Shown piece by piece: positions 43,689 through 52,379 of a stretch of DNA of 64,000 nt; position 1 is the first letter of the stretch; every line of letters starts with the position of its first letter. Below the pieces are notes generated by a model, which was given only the letters and a program-made list of their open reading frames with translations, was not told the DNA's origin and did not search any database. The translations under genes and the position numbers were made by a program. The stretch is from assembly GCF_003994485.1 (NCBI RefSeq), contig NZ_RZNJ01000001.1, positions 623,765-687,764 on the forward strand, given 5' to 3'. The DNA is from Arsenicitalea aurantiaca (lineage in GTDB: Bacteria > Pseudomonadota > Alphaproteobacteria > Rhizobiales > Devosiaceae).

Positions 43689-44198
43689 TCAGAGTTTTGT
43701 GGCGGCGTTGTCGCCGAAATCGGGCGCCTTGCCGGTGACGGCGGCGAAGGCCATCTTGGCGGCCGCGACGACGCGGTTGGGGCTGTCCCAGAGCTCGCCA
43801 TTCTTGGGCGTAACGGTGAGGAGGCGGATCGAGGGATCGTTCTCGTCCTCCCACCAGGCCTTGTCGAAATCGGACCAGAGATCCTTGATCTTGGCGCGAT
43901 CGTTGGAGAGCTTCGCCTCGCCCGAGATCACCACGTATTTGTGCCCGCCGCTATCGACCCAGGCGCAAGAGACGGTGGGGAAGCGCTCGATCTCGCCATT
44001 CTTGTGGCCCTCGACATCGACGAGGAAATGAATGGCATGCTCCTCGCGCCGCACGCGGGCCGAAAGCGGCCGGCTCTGCTGCTGGGTGCCATCCCAGGTG
44101 GTGAACATGCAGATGTCGATCTTCTTGGCGAGCTCCCAGATCCGGTTTTCGGTCTCGGCCGGGGTGGGCTGGTCGTCGTCGTGATGGTCCTTGGCCAT
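43689..44198 (-). CDS. pyridoxamine 5'-phosphate oxidase-like general stress protein
   Basis: A 169-residue split-barrel flavin-binding family protein. The core KIDICMFTTWDGTQQQSRPLS, IHFLVDVEGHKNGEIERFP, VSCAWVDSGGHKYVVISGEAKL and WWEDENDPSIRLL matches the general stress/PPOX-like group found in many Rhizobiales. Probably binds FMN or F420-like cofactors; reaction unknown. It borders the AT-rich island. Confidence 0.87.
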   Translation of the reverse strand: MAKDHHDDDQPTPAETENRIWELAKKIDICMFTTWDGTQQQSRPLSARVRREEHAIHFLVDVEGHKNGEIERFPTVSCAWVDSGGHKYVVISGEAKLSNDRAKIKDLWSDFDKAWWEDENDPSIRLLTVTPKNGELWDSPNRVVAAAKMAFAAVTGKAPDFGDNAATKL

Positions 44199-44257
44199 GT
44201 GATGGCTCCTTTCCGTGTGGAGGAGCCGAACGGGCGAGGGGGGTGGTGGGTTGCGTG

Positions 44258-44791
44258 CTACTGATCAGCCGCCAATACTTGAACAATTTCATCAAGCTGA
44301 CCCTGTGCCAAAGATATATGTGAGTTCGAATACTTTGGCTTGAGTAACTTCACCCGAGTAGTCATATCTGGGTGAGTTATAGGAATGTTTTCCTCATCAT
44401 GCACGAACAAAATCGTGGACAACAGTTCCAGTTCGCTGGCGGTCTTGCCAGAAAACTTGTTCCAAACCCGGTCTGCTTCACTTCGAATGTCATGACGCAA
44501 ATTTTCAATAAGTGCAGCGCTATTATCAGTAGATTTGATAGAATAAGAATTATCATAGGCGTTGTATTTTACATCGATGACGTCGGAGTTGCTCAATATA
44601 TCAATTGTTGAGGCCAATTCTCGTGAGAACGCGCCATAAGTGTAAAACGAAAACTCGAAACCGGTGTCGATTTTTCCAATGCTAGTGAGAATATGCATTA
44701 ACTTCTGAGCAGCTTTTTTTCCTAGTCCGCCTTTCATGCCATGCTGAAGAGCAAGATATGCCACCAATCCCTGACCGCGCTGCTGTTCCAC
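44258..44791 (-). CDS. YwgA-like/Panacea-related protein paired with the HD gene
   Basis: A 177-residue protein of low GC. N-terminal half: LVAYLALQHGMKGGLGKKAAQKLM, then FEFSFYTYGAFSRELASTIDILSNSDVI, the layout of the YwgA family and, more distantly, of SocA-like Panacea (DUF4065) proteins (K-L-x-Q/K-L ... F-x-x-Y-G-x-F-S-x-E-L). The C-terminal half is helical and unassigned. It starts 13 bases after the HD gene. In Bacillus, ywgA stands next to the HD gene ywfO, giving the same pairing. Function unknown; a regulator or antitoxin-like partner is possible. Confidence 0.7.
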   Translation of the reverse strand: MEQQRGQGLVAYLALQHGMKGGLGKKAAQKLMHILTSIGKIDTGFEFSFYTYGAFSRELASTIDILSNSDVIDVKYNAYDNSYSIKSTDNSAALIENLRHDIRSEADRVWNKFSGKTASELELLSTILFVHDEENIPITHPDMTTRVKLLKPKYSNSHISLAQGQLDEIVQVLAADQ

Positions 44792-44804
44792 GATAGACCC
44801 CCGG

Positions 44805-46088
44805 TTAGACCGACTCGATTTCCGATCTCATCGAATCGGAGTGCGAGTCTGACACGTAAAGCCGCTTCTGCTTAAGGGGCCGTAAAGATTTTACCACCCC
44901 TGAAAGCTCAAGAAGTGGCTTAATGTGTGCACGACCGCTATCTCTCACCAAAACCTGGACGTCAGCGGCGAAAGACTTATCCTCGCGCCAAACGTAATGA
45001 GGTACCTTGGCGCATATCGATGCCGCCGCCTCAAATTTTTCGAAAGCAAGTTTATTGCTATCGGAATTTTCGTGCGACTCACTTGTTTGATATACTAGCT
45101 TGTAGTGATTTCGATTTGCCAGTATATCCCCATGATCTCCGGCCTTTTTTGCAGCAATCATCCCTAGAACTTTCCAATCATCCCAATTCATATATTTTCT
45201 AAGATTGGAAGAAGTCGTTGGCTTGGGGAAAGTCCCCCCGATCATTTTTCTTAACGCATGCTGATAATGATAGTCGTATACAACTCGCGTTTTATGCAAG
45301 TATACATTATGGAACATCATATATCTAGCAATCAATAGGCCTTCAGCTGCATGCAAACCATCTTCCGTAACACCTATGGACAAAGTTCCATCATCGTCGT
45401 CCTCCAGTACGCATATAGTATTAATTAATCGGTCAATTTCATAGTGTCCGTAACGAACTCCGCAATAATAAGAGTCTCGCAAAAGATAGTCCATTCGGTC
45501 CGCGTCGATACGACCACTTATTATATCTTTGCATAATGCGCCCAAAGCATTTACTGGAGTTCCTTCTATAAGTCCGGTAACCTCCGCTGTAGTTATTTGA
45601 TTTGAAGATATTTCTCCATTGTCTTTTATTAGCGGATAAATTTCTTTTTTAAATATCTCTACAGAATAATTCTCGTGGGAATACAACTTGCTCTTGCCCG
45701 GCAATCCGGATGCTTTCTCTGGCATCAAAGTCTCAGCGGCGTGAGAGAAAGGCGCGTGGCCCAAGTCGTGCACTAGGGCGGCTAAACGAATTATGATCCG
45801 CTGCCTCTCTATGACACTTTCGGTAACATGAAGTTGGGTCTTTAATAGCTCTCTGCTGCGTTTGTCTGATACGAGCGCGTCGAACATTCGCGATGCTGTA
45901 TGCATCACTCCCAAGGTGTGCTGAAATCGGGTATGCATCGCGCCTGGGTATACGTAGTCTGTCCAAGATAGCTGCCTGATACGTCTCAGCCGTTGAAACG
46001 GTGGGGTGTTTATGAACGTACGCTCCAACGATGAGAACGGGATCATCCCATGGATGGGATCTCGTATTTCGAACTCATGTTCTTTCAT
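44805..46088 (-). CDS. HD-domain dNTP triphosphohydrolase-like protein (YwfO/SAMHD1-like)
   Basis: A 427-residue HD protein. Metal-binding residues in order: His57 in HTRFQHTLG, His107-Asp108 in LAALVHDLGHAPFSHAAE, and Asp195/Asp197 in RIDADRMDYLLRDS. The opening IRDPIHGMIPFSSLERTFINTP and FQRLRRIRQL match the YwfO/EF1143/SAMHD1 group of dNTP triphosphohydrolases. First gene of the cassette; AGG lies seven bases before the ATG. Low GC unlike neighbours. The exact substrate is inferred; a phage-defence or stress role by dNTP depletion is possible. Confidence 0.85.
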   Translation of the reverse strand: MKEHEFEIRDPIHGMIPFSSLERTFINTPPFQRLRRIRQLSWTDYVYPGAMHTRFQHTLGVMHTASRMFDALVSDKRSRELLKTQLHVTESVIERQRIIIRLAALVHDLGHAPFSHAAETLMPEKASGLPGKSKLYSHENYSVEIFKKEIYPLIKDNGEISSNQITTAEVTGLIEGTPVNALGALCKDIISGRIDADRMDYLLRDSYYCGVRYGHYEIDRLINTICVLEDDDDGTLSIGVTEDGLHAAEGLLIARYMMFHNVYLHKTRVVYDYHYQHALRKMIGGTFPKPTTSSNLRKYMNWDDWKVLGMIAAKKAGDHGDILANRNHYKLVYQTSESHENSDSNKLAFEKFEAAASICAKVPHYVWREDKSFAADVQVLVRDSGRAHIKPLLELSGVVKSLRPLKQKRLYVSDSHSDSMRSEIESV

Positions 46089-46111
46089 GCTGCCTGATAT
46101 CGCGTTGTAGG

Positions 46112-46133
46112 GTTAGAAAGTAACTCTTCTAAC
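46112..46133. promoter_or_regulatory. inverted repeat upstream of the HD gene
   Basis: GTTAGAA-N8-TTCTAAC, perfect seven-base arms, 24 bases before the HD gene ATG. Position and form suggest an operator for this cassette. Confidence 0.4.
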
Positions 46134-46305
46134 TTGTGCTCGATTTGGTGCCAAACATTTATCAACAGATATTTTGCAAGCTAGCATTGGGCATCACTTG
46201 GAGAAGGGCGGGGCCGCCGTGGAACGGTAGCTTTACCGTGCCTAGGCTCCCTTGAGAGGGCAAGGCGAACCGGCGAATGGGCGACATTTAGGGTAGTCGC
46301 TCGAA

Positions 46306-46334
46306 CCTTTCTCCCCTGTTTCAGGGGAGAAAGG
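46306..46334. repeat. palindrome CCTTTCTCCCCTG-TTT-CAGGGGAGAAAGG
   Basis: Perfect 13-bp stem with a three-base loop. No U-tract on either side makes a terminator unlikely; it is of the same style as the other palindromes in this gap. Confidence 0.7.
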
Positions 46335-46445
46335 TGGGCGGCGGCGAGTGCTGGATGGGTGAGATACATTTTGTGGGAACGAGCTAATTTAAGGCTGCGC
46401 CGCGGTTTGCCGAGAAGGTTTTGCGGTATCGGAGCTTGCGGCTTC

Positions 46446-46559
46446 ACCCCCACCTAGCCTCCCCCTGACAGGGGGAGGGACGGATCGGGGTGGGCGGTGT
46501 TTGAGGACGAGCACCGGGCTGCTCCTCCCCCTTCTTCAGGGGGAGGATGGGTGGGGGTG
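46446..46559. repeat. composite repeat copy 1 (palindrome A plus palindrome B)
   Basis: Palindrome A: CCTCCCCCTG-A-CAGGGGGAGG at 46458-46478 within ACCCCCACCTAGCC...; palindrome B: TCCTCCCCCT-TCTTC-AGGGGGAGGA at 46523-46547 followed by TGGGTGGGGGT. About 45 bases separate them. The same A-spacer-B order recurs at 51332-51442. Confidence 0.7.
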
Positions 46560-46620
46560 CTTACTCGGTTCGGTGGTGGGCCGAGGACAGGTTCGGTGCG
46601 ATAGCTCGGTGCTCGGGAAT

Positions 46621-46666
46621 TTACCCCCACCTGGCCTCCCCCTGATAGGGGGAGGGACGCGGGGGG
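46621..46666. repeat. palindrome A alone, copy 2
   Basis: 46 bases identical to 51332-51377, containing CCTCCCCCT-GAT-AGGGGGAGG. No palindrome B follows. Confidence 0.75.
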
Positions 46667-46761
46667 GTGGGGGCGGAGGTCGGTCCCGAGGGTTCTGCTT
46701 GGGGCTGTGCAGCGCTTCGAGAGCTCTTGTGCTGAGCGCCTTGCCATAGGGCGAGGGCTGG

Positions 46762-49290
46762 TTACCCCACTTCGCCTTCCAGCGTATCGAGCTCCATCTC
46801 GCGCAGCCGCTTGATCTCGTCCCTCAGCTTCGCGGCCTTTTCGAACTCCAGATTGGTGGCGGCTTCGCGCATGCGGGCTTCCATGTCCTTGATGACGGCG
46901 GCGAGGTTGGCGCCCGCTTCGACGATCTCCTTGCCGTCCTTGCCCTTGCCGATCGAGACGGTGACGTGGTCGCGCTCGTAGACGCTGTCGACGATGTCGT
47001 GGATGTTGGAGCGCACCGACTGGGGGGTGATGCCGTTGGCCTCGTTGTAGGCGATCTGCTTTTCGCGCCGGCGACTGGTTTCGGCGAGCGCGCGCTCCAT
47101 GGAGCCGGTGGTGCGATCGGCATAGAGGATGACGCGGCCATCGACATTGCGCGCGGCGCGGCCGATGGTCTGGATGAGGCTGGTCTCGGAGCGGAGGAAC
47201 CCCTCCTTGTCGGCATCGAGAATGGCGACGAGCCCGCATTCGGGAATGTCGAGGCCCTCGCGCAGCAGGTTGATGCCGACAAGGACGTCGAAGGCGCCGA
47301 GCCGCAGATCACGGATGATCTCGATGCGCTCGATGGTGTCGATATCCGAATGCATGTAGCGCACGCGCAGGCCCTGCTCGTGCATGTATTCGGTGAGGTC
47401 CTCGGCCATCTTCTTGGTGAGCACGGTGCAGAGCGTGCGATAGCCGGCCTCGGCGGTCTTGCGGATCTCGTCGACCACGTCGTCCACCTGCGTGCCGGCG
47501 GGACGGATCTCGACGGGGGGATCGATGAGCCCGGTGGGGCGGATGACCTGCTCGGCGAAGACGCCGCCCGACTGCTCCATCTCCCAGGAGCCGGGGGTGG
47601 CCGATACATAGACCGATTGCGGGCGCATCGCGTTCCACTCCTCGAAGCGGAGGGGGCGATTGTCCATGCAGGAGGGGAGGCGGAAGCCGTATTCGGCGAG
47701 CGTCGCCTTGCGCCGCAGATCGCCGCGATACATGGCGCCGAGCTGGCCGATGGTGACGTGGGATTCATCGACGAAGACGAGCGCGTCATCGGGCAGGTAT
47801 TCGAACAGGGTCGGGGGCGGCTCGCCGGGCTTGCGGCCCGAGAAATAGCGCGAGTAATTCTCGATGCCGGCGCAGGAGCCCGTCGCCTCCATCATCTCGA
47901 GGTCGAACATGGTGCGCTGCTCGAGGCGCTGGGCTTCGAGGAAGCGGCCGGCGCCGTTGAGCTCCTGCAGGCGCGCGGCGAGCTCGGCACGGATCTGCTT
48001 GGTCGCCTGATTGAGGGTGGCGCGGGGCGTGACGTGGTGGGAATTGGCGAAGATGCGCACCGAGAGGAGCTCGGCGGTCTTCTTGCCGGTCAGCGGATCG
48101 ATCTCGGCGATGGCCTCGATCTCGTTGCCGAAGAGGGTGACGCGCCAGGCGGCATCCTCATAGTGGGCGGGGAAGATCTCGACGGTGTCCCCGCGCACGC
48201 GGAAGGTGCCGCGGGTGAAGCCGGCGTCGCCGCGCTTGTATTGCAGCTGCGAGAGGGCGCGCAGCAGCTCGCGCTGGTCGACCTGCTGGCCTTTCCTCAA
48301 GTCGATGGTCATGGCGGTGTAGTCTTCCACCGACCCGATGCCGTAGATGCACGAGACCGAGGCGACGATGATGACGTCATCGCGCTCGAGGATCGCCCGG
48401 GTGGCGGCATGGCGCATCCGGTCGATCTGCTCGTTGATGGTCGATTCCTTCTCGATATAGGTGTCGGTGCGCGGGACATAGGCCTCGGGCTGGTAGTAGT
48501 CGTAATAGGAGACGAAATATTCGACCGCGTTGTCGGGGAAGAAGGCCTTGAACTCGCCATAGAGCTGGGCGGCGAGGGTCTTGTTGTGGGCGAGGATCAG
48601 CGCGGGCCGGCCGGTGCGAGCGATGACCTGCGCCATGGTGTAGGTCTTGCCCGAGCCGGTGACGCCGAGCAGCACCTGGTCGGTCTCGCCATTCTCGACG
48701 CCTTCGACGAGCTCGGCAATGGCGGTGGGCTGGTCACCGGCGGGCGCGTATTCGGTGGCGAGGCGGAAGGGGATGCCGCCCTCGGTCTTGGCGGGACGGA
48801 GCGGGCGGTGGGGTTTCCACTCGGCATTGCCCTCGACCTCCTTGCGGCCGTGCAGGATGATCTGCTCGAGCGCCTTGACGGTGGCGGAGATGCCGACATT
48901 GCCGACTTCGGTGCCGATCCTGGCGGGCTGCTGCGTGGTGCGGAGCGCCGAGGAGGGGACGTGGCCGAAGCCGGCCTGCGGGGCTTCGCCCATGCCGTCG
49001 AAATCAGGGCGGTCGACCGAATTGGCGCGCGATTTCGGCGCCTTGAGCTGCATGCCGGTGGCGGCGCTGCGGCGCGACTTGGCGGGTTTCTTGGGCTCGA
49101 GCGCCGCATCGGCGGCCTCGGCGGCGGCCCGGTCCGCGCGGTCGAGCGCGCGCTTGTTGCGCAGGCGCTCCTGGGGGAGGGGTTTTGAGATCTCGGCGGC
49201 CTCGGCCTTCTCGATCTCGCCGATGAAATCGTCGATGGAGAATTCGGCCTTGCCCGGGCGAGCGGACGGCGTGGATTTCTTCTCGGGCAT
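46762..49290 (-). CDS. uvrB: excinuclease ABC subunit B with long N-terminal extension
   Basis: An 842-residue UvrB helicase that verifies damage and loads UvrC. The conventional protein begins near residue 172 ([19 protein letters not shown]), with Walker A GVTGSGKT at 209-216, the beta-hairpin region [20 protein letters not shown], helicase motifs such as [15 protein letters not shown] and QTIGRAARN, and a C-terminal UVR helix ([21 protein letters not shown]). The first ~170 residues are charged and Ala/Lys-rich with a conserved-looking stretch [14 protein letters not shown]; similar extensions occur in Rhizobiales. Repeats lie downstream of its stop. Confidence 0.96.
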   Translation of the reverse strand: MPEKKSTPSARPGKAEFSIDDFIGEIEKAEAAEISKPLPQERLRNKRALDRADRAAAEAADAALEPKKPAKSRRSAATGMQLKAPKSRANSVDRPDFDGMGEAPQAGFGHVPSSALRTTQQPARIGTEVGNVGISATVKALEQIILHGRKEVEGNAEWKPHRPLRPAKTEGGIPFRLATEYAPAGDQPTAIAELVEGVENGETDQVLLGVTGSGKTYTMAQVIARTGRPALILAHNKTLAAQLYGEFKAFFPDNAVEYFVSYYDYYQPEAYVPRTDTYIEKESTINEQIDRMRHAATRAILERDDVIIVASVSCIYGIGSVEDYTAMTIDLRKGQQVDQRELLRALSQLQYKRGDAGFTRGTFRVRGDTVEIFPAHYEDAAWRVTLFGNEIEAIAEIDPLTGKKTAELLSVRIFANSHHVTPRATLNQATKQIRAELAARLQELNGAGRFLEAQRLEQRTMFDLEMMEATGSCAGIENYSRYFSGRKPGEPPPTLFEYLPDDALVFVDESHVTIGQLGAMYRGDLRRKATLAEYGFRLPSCMDNRPLRFEEWNAMRPQSVYVSATPGSWEMEQSGGVFAEQVIRPTGLIDPPVEIRPAGTQVDDVVDEIRKTAEAGYRTLCTVLTKKMAEDLTEYMHEQGLRVRYMHSDIDTIERIEIIRDLRLGAFDVLVGINLLREGLDIPECGLVAILDADKEGFLRSETSLIQTIGRAARNVDGRVILYADRTTGSMERALAETSRRREKQIAYNEANGITPQSVRSNIHDIVDSVYERDHVTVSIGKGKDGKEIVEAGANLAAVIKDMEARMREAATNLEFEKAAKLRDEIKRLREMELDTLEGEVG

Positions 49291-49398
49291 GCGGACACCG
49301 CGGGCGTTGGGGAGCCATGGAGATGGGCCGTCGCCGACCCGCTTTCAAGCCTTCGGAGCCTAGCACGGCCGGAACAATATGGGAACGGCGGACAAGCG

Positions 49399-49426
49399 AA
49401 AGGCGCCGCCCGGGGGCAGCGCCTTT
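49399..49426 (-). terminator. probable terminator after the 49.4-kb SH3b gene
   Basis: Eight-bp stem AAAGGCGC/GCGCCTTT around a 12-base loop, followed on the minus strand by CGCTTG; T-tract short. Confidence 0.5.
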
Positions 49427-49445
49427 GCAGTTATCAGCGCTCGGA

Positions 49446-50114
49446 TCAGCGGGTGCGGATCGAGGAGATGATGTCGTTGCCCTGGCGGCCGAGATTGCGG
49501 ACGTCACGGTCGACGATCACGCAGCGGCCGTTGAAGCCGTCATGCTCGCAGACCTGGGCCTCGATATTGCCGCGCACGGTGATCGAGGAGATGCGATCGT
49601 TCCAGTTGCCGAGCGAGGCACGGCGCTCGTCGGGCCGCATGCAGAAGCTGGCGCCGCCAAAATTGATGTCCTCGTAGAAGCAGACCTCGGCGCGTTCCGG
49701 ACGGCCGGGGCGACCCGGACGATCCGGGCGGCCGGGACGATCGGGGCGCACGTTCCAGCGGCCATCGCCGATGGAGAAGGAGAAGCCGGGGATCTGGAAG
49801 CTCAGATTGACGTCGGGACGGCTCGGCTGGCTGGGTGCGGGGCCGGGACGGCTCGGGCCGCTGGCGCGGGAGAGATAGGTGGCCGAAACCCAGCCATTGC
49901 TGGCCGCGCGGCGGTCGACGAAACACCAATTGCTCTGGCACTCGCGGATATCCACGGTCTCGCCGGCACGCAGGCTGCCCACGACGCCAAAGTTGGTACC
50001 CGGACCCGAACGCACGTTGACGTTGGCAGTTGCCTGGGCGGTCTGGGCCATGGCGGTGCCGGCCATGGCAAGGGTCATTGCTGCGGCAAAGGCGGCGAGT
50101 TTGATGCGTGACAT
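49446..50114 (-). CDS. secreted SH3b plus beta/gamma-crystallin-like protein
   Basis: A 222-residue exported protein. Signal peptide ending AMAGTAMAQ, SH3b domain (ANVNVRSGPGTNFGVV, DIRECQSNWCFVD, GWVSATYLSR), a Pro/Arg/Gly-rich linker with repeated RPGRPDRPG, and a C-terminal domain AEVCFYEDINFGGASFCM, ISSITVRG, AQVCEHDGFNGRCV, NDIISSIRTR typical of beta/gamma-crystallin or peptidase-inhibitor I36-like folds, with paired cysteines. Likely periplasmic or envelope-bound; role unknown. One of three such proteins in 3 kb. Confidence 0.85.
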   Translation of the reverse strand: MSRIKLAAFAAAMTLAMAGTAMAQTAQATANVNVRSGPGTNFGVVGSLRAGETVDIRECQSNWCFVDRRAASNGWVSATYLSRASGPSRPGPAPSQPSRPDVNLSFQIPGFSFSIGDGRWNVRPDRPGRPDRPGRPGRPERAEVCFYEDINFGGASFCMRPDERRASLGNWNDRISSITVRGNIEAQVCEHDGFNGRCVIVDRDVRNLGRQGNDIISSIRTR

Positions 50115-50329
50115 GAATTTTTCCTCGATCGTTTCTTCTGGCTTGCCCCGTGGCGGTGAAACCGCACGAGGCCGCCCATGGTTCCCGACGGCCAAGCCCA
50201 GCGCTTCCGTCTTGAGCCGATATGAGCCGATGGCGCGTGAACCGGGGCTGAACGGGCTCTTCAACTCAATCGCGGAACGCAAGATGCGGTTGCCGCGTCT
50301 CTGATCGGAGCAGGCAAAAGGAGAACGCC

Positions 50330-50608
50330 ATGGCCGATTTCATCCATCTGACGGGGGCGGCAAGCCCCGGCGCGATCGTCGTCACCGTCACCGCGAGCCA
50401 TGACGGGCCGCGGGCCTTCATCCGCAAGGTGGAGGATCCGACCGATACTGCCGAGGAGAGCATCATGCCCAGCGAGCAGGTGCCGGTCGAGGAAGCGCTG
50501 GCCTTGGCGCGCAACAAGGCGGCCGGCATGGAGGGCGGAGCCGTGGTCTTTGTCGAACTGGCCGGGGACGCCGAATGGGACCCGCGCTGGGGGGTGTTGC
50601 GGCGCTGA
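50330..50608 (+). CDS. hypothetical protein
   Basis: A 92-residue soluble protein, start MADFIHLTGAASPGAIVVTVTASHDG, moderately acidic, no signal peptide or membrane helix. AAAAGGAGA directly before the ATG is a strong ribosome-binding site and makes a real gene likely. Family not recognised. It stands alone between opposite-strand SH3b genes. Confidence 0.7.
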   Translation: MADFIHLTGAASPGAIVVTVTASHDGPRAFIRKVEDPTDTAEESIMPSEQVPVEEALALARNKAAGMEGGAVVFVELAGDAEWDPRWGVLRR

Positions 50609-50644
50609 GGGGGTGCGCGGCGGCCCGGGTGAGGGCCGCGGCGC

Positions 50645-51214
50645 TCAGTAGACGCGGTAGGAGGAGACGTTGTTTTCGAGATAGCCGGTGAGGCGGGGGG
50701 TGCTGTCGTTGATGCGCTGGCAATAGTTCACGAAATTGCGGTCGCGGCAGACCATCACCGAGACATTGCCCGCGATCGAGATCGAGGCGACGCGGTTGTC
50801 GCGATTGTAGAGGAGCAGGTCCGGGACGACGGTGCCCGAGCGTGCGCAATGGGTCTCGCCCGTGAAATTGCGGCCGGAATGGAAGCAGACTTCGCCGGGG
50901 CCGCCAGCCTTGAGGTTGAGTTTCGGGCCCGAGAAGGGGCCGCCGGGGGCCTGGCCGAAGCTCAGCGCATCGAGCGCCACCCAGCCCCGCGCGTGGTCGG
51001 CGCGGATGCGGCACCAGGCATTGCTGCACCGCTCGACCCGTACGCGGACCTCGCCGGGGACTTCCCCCATGATGCGATAGCGAAGCCCCGGGCCCTCGTA
51101 GACGATCTGCGCGCTATTGGTCCATGCGGCGGTGCCGGTCGTGTGCTGGGCTGCAGCCGGCAGGGCGAGAAGGCTTGCAAGGGCAGCGAGGACAAGGGCG
51201 CGAAGCAGGGGCAT
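50645..51214 (-). CDS. secreted SH3b-like plus crystallin-like protein
   Basis: A 189-residue exported protein. Signal peptide MPLLRALVLAALASLLALPAAAQ; an SH3-like half (AQIVYEGPGLRYRIMGEVPGEVRVRVERCSNAWCRIR split by turns, GWVALDALS) lacking part of the usual start, and a crystallin-like half with GEVCFHSGRNFTGETHC, RVASISIAGNV, MVCRDRNFVNYC, NVSSYRVY. The spacing of cysteines is as in its two neighbours. Diverged paralogue; function unknown. Confidence 0.82.
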   Translation of the reverse strand: MPLLRALVLAALASLLALPAAAQHTTGTAAWTNSAQIVYEGPGLRYRIMGEVPGEVRVRVERCSNAWCRIRADHARGWVALDALSFGQAPGGPFSGPKLNLKAGGPGEVCFHSGRNFTGETHCARSGTVVPDLLLYNRDNRVASISIAGNVSVMVCRDRNFVNYCQRINDSTPRLTGYLENNVSSYRVY

Positions 51215-51331
51215 GGATCGGGGCTTTCCGGGGGATGACCCGTGAAGGGTACTTCTATCGGGGGATGCTGGGAAGGGTTTTGCGGGGGTTGGGTAAAGGA
51301 GGTGAGGCCGAGGGAATCGTGCGTGGGGCTT

Positions 51332-51442
51332 TTACCCCCACCTGGCCTCCCCCTGATAGGGGGAGGGACGCGGGGGGAGGGGCTGGGGGATGCCACGGGC
51401 GCAGGGGTGTTCTTCCCCTTCTTCTGGGGGAAGTGGGATGGG
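51332..51442. repeat. composite repeat copy 3 (palindrome A plus B)
   Basis: The first 46 bases are identical to 46621-46666; palindrome B variant CTTCCCC...GGGGGAAG with TGGGATGGGGGT follows after about 40 bases. Same arrangement as 46446-46559. Confidence 0.72.
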
Positions 51443-51457
51443 GGTCAGGCAGGCGTG

Positions 51458-51485
51458 AAAAAACCCGCCGTGGGTACGGCGGGTT
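51458..51485 (-). terminator. Rho-independent terminator after the 51.5-kb SH3b gene
   Basis: Ten-bp stem AACCCGCCGT/ACGGCGGGTT with an ACCC loop on the minus strand, then TTTT (51461-51458). Confidence 0.88.
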
Positions 51486-51503
51486 TCGGGATTTGGTGCG
51501 GGC

Positions 51504-52184
51504 TTAAAAGCGGACGCGGATCGAGGAGATGTCGTCTTCGAAGGCGCCGAGATTGCTGGCGCTGCTGGTATAGGTGCGGCAATCGCGGAAGCCGGCGCGG
51601 GTGCAGACCTGGACCTGGAGGCCATCGGGATTGTCGATCGAGCGGATCACGTCGTCCCAGTCGCGGGGCAGGCGGGCGAGGCTTTCGCCCTCCTCGACGC
51701 AGAACTCAGAACCACGGAAGCGGCGCTCATCATAAAAGCAGACTTCGCCGACATAACGCGGGGGTTCGACGACGACCGGCGGACGACCGGGGCCGGGGCG
51801 ACCCGTGCCGATACCGATAGAGACGCCGCCCGGGCCGACCGAAATGCCGACACCCGCATCGGGGCCGGCGACGGGGCCGAGCAACTGGCCGGGGCTGCCC
51901 GAACGGCTCAGATAGTCGGCGGAGACCCAGCCGGACGGACCATCCTGATAGATATAGCACCAGGAGCCCTGGCAACGGTCGATGTCGACGCGTTCGCCGC
52001 GGCGAAGGCTGTCGACGATGCCGAACCCGGTGCCGGGGCCGGAGCGGACGTTGACGGGGGCCGTTGCCGTGGCGCCACCGCTCTGGGCGCTGGCGCTTGC
52101 CGGGGTGAAGACGACGGCGGCAGTCGCCGCGATGGCGACGCCCGTCGCGATATTGAGGACGAGCTTGCGGGTACGACGATTCAT
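51504..52184 (-). CDS. secreted SH3b plus crystallin-like protein
   Basis: A 226-residue exported protein. Start MNRRTRKLVLNIATG with a hydrophobic signal segment ending PASASAQ; SH3b domain (APVNVRSGPGTGFGIVDSL, VDIDRCQGSWCYIYQ, GWVSADYLSRSG); Gly/Pro-rich linker; C-terminal domain GEVCFYDERRFRGSEFCVEEGE, VQVCTRAGFRDCRTY, DDISSIRVRF. The upstream in-frame extension (35 codons) has no signal features. Closest in form to the 49.4-kb paralogue. Confidence 0.85.
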   Translation of the reverse strand: MNRRTRKLVLNIATGVAIAATAAVVFTPASASAQSGGATATAPVNVRSGPGTGFGIVDSLRRGERVDIDRCQGSWCYIYQDGPSGWVSADYLSRSGSPGQLLGPVAGPDAGVGISVGPGGVSIGIGTGRPGPGRPPVVVEPPRYVGEVCFYDERRFRGSEFCVEEGESLARLPRDWDDVIRSIDNPDGLQVQVCTRAGFRDCRTYTSSASNLGAFEDDISSIRVRF

Positions 52185-52379
52185 TTCGACGCTCCAGGGA
52201 AACTGTTCTTGCTTGGTGTAGAAACGGGCAGATCGAATAAAGAGTTCCGCGCCGCGAGAAGCTTCAAAGCCCCGTATCGCGGGCGACACGGGGACTTGAT
52301 CATCTTGCGCGTGAATGGGTGATGAACGCGCTGTCGTGCATCGTTCAGCATGGTTTAGGGGCGGTGAAACCGGTGGCGC

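Larger units (their letters stand above)
44258..46180. other. AT-rich genomic island with a two-gene cassette
   Basis: This stretch is much poorer in G+C than its surroundings, with codons such as ATA, AGA and TTA otherwise rare here, and the change is abrupt near 44.26 and 46.18 kb. It holds only the YwgA-like and HD-domain genes. No integrase, transposase, tRNA or clear flanking direct repeat was seen. Recent horizontal acquisition is inferred from composition. Confidence 0.8.
46089..46761. other. intergenic region rich in palindromic repeats
   Basis: 673 bases between the HD gene and the uvrB stop with no supported gene. The first ~90 bases are AT-rich promoter-like sequence of the island; the rest contains four palindromic repeat units listed separately. 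Open frames here are short and repeat-derived. Confidence 0.7.

Noticed and set aside
44258-46180. The AT-rich segment as an insertion sequence or prophage fragment
   Set aside because: No transposase, integrase, terminal inverted repeats or target duplication could be found; it holds only two co-oriented genes.
46501-46749. An 82-codon open frame in the repeat-rich gap
   Set aside because: Its sequence is made of the palindromic repeat units (PPPGLPLIGGG), matching the same peptide at 51.3 kb, as expected for noncoding repeats.
46966-49188. A 740-codon plus-strand open frame opposite uvrB
   Set aside because: Antisense shadow; uvrB on the minus strand is unmistakable.
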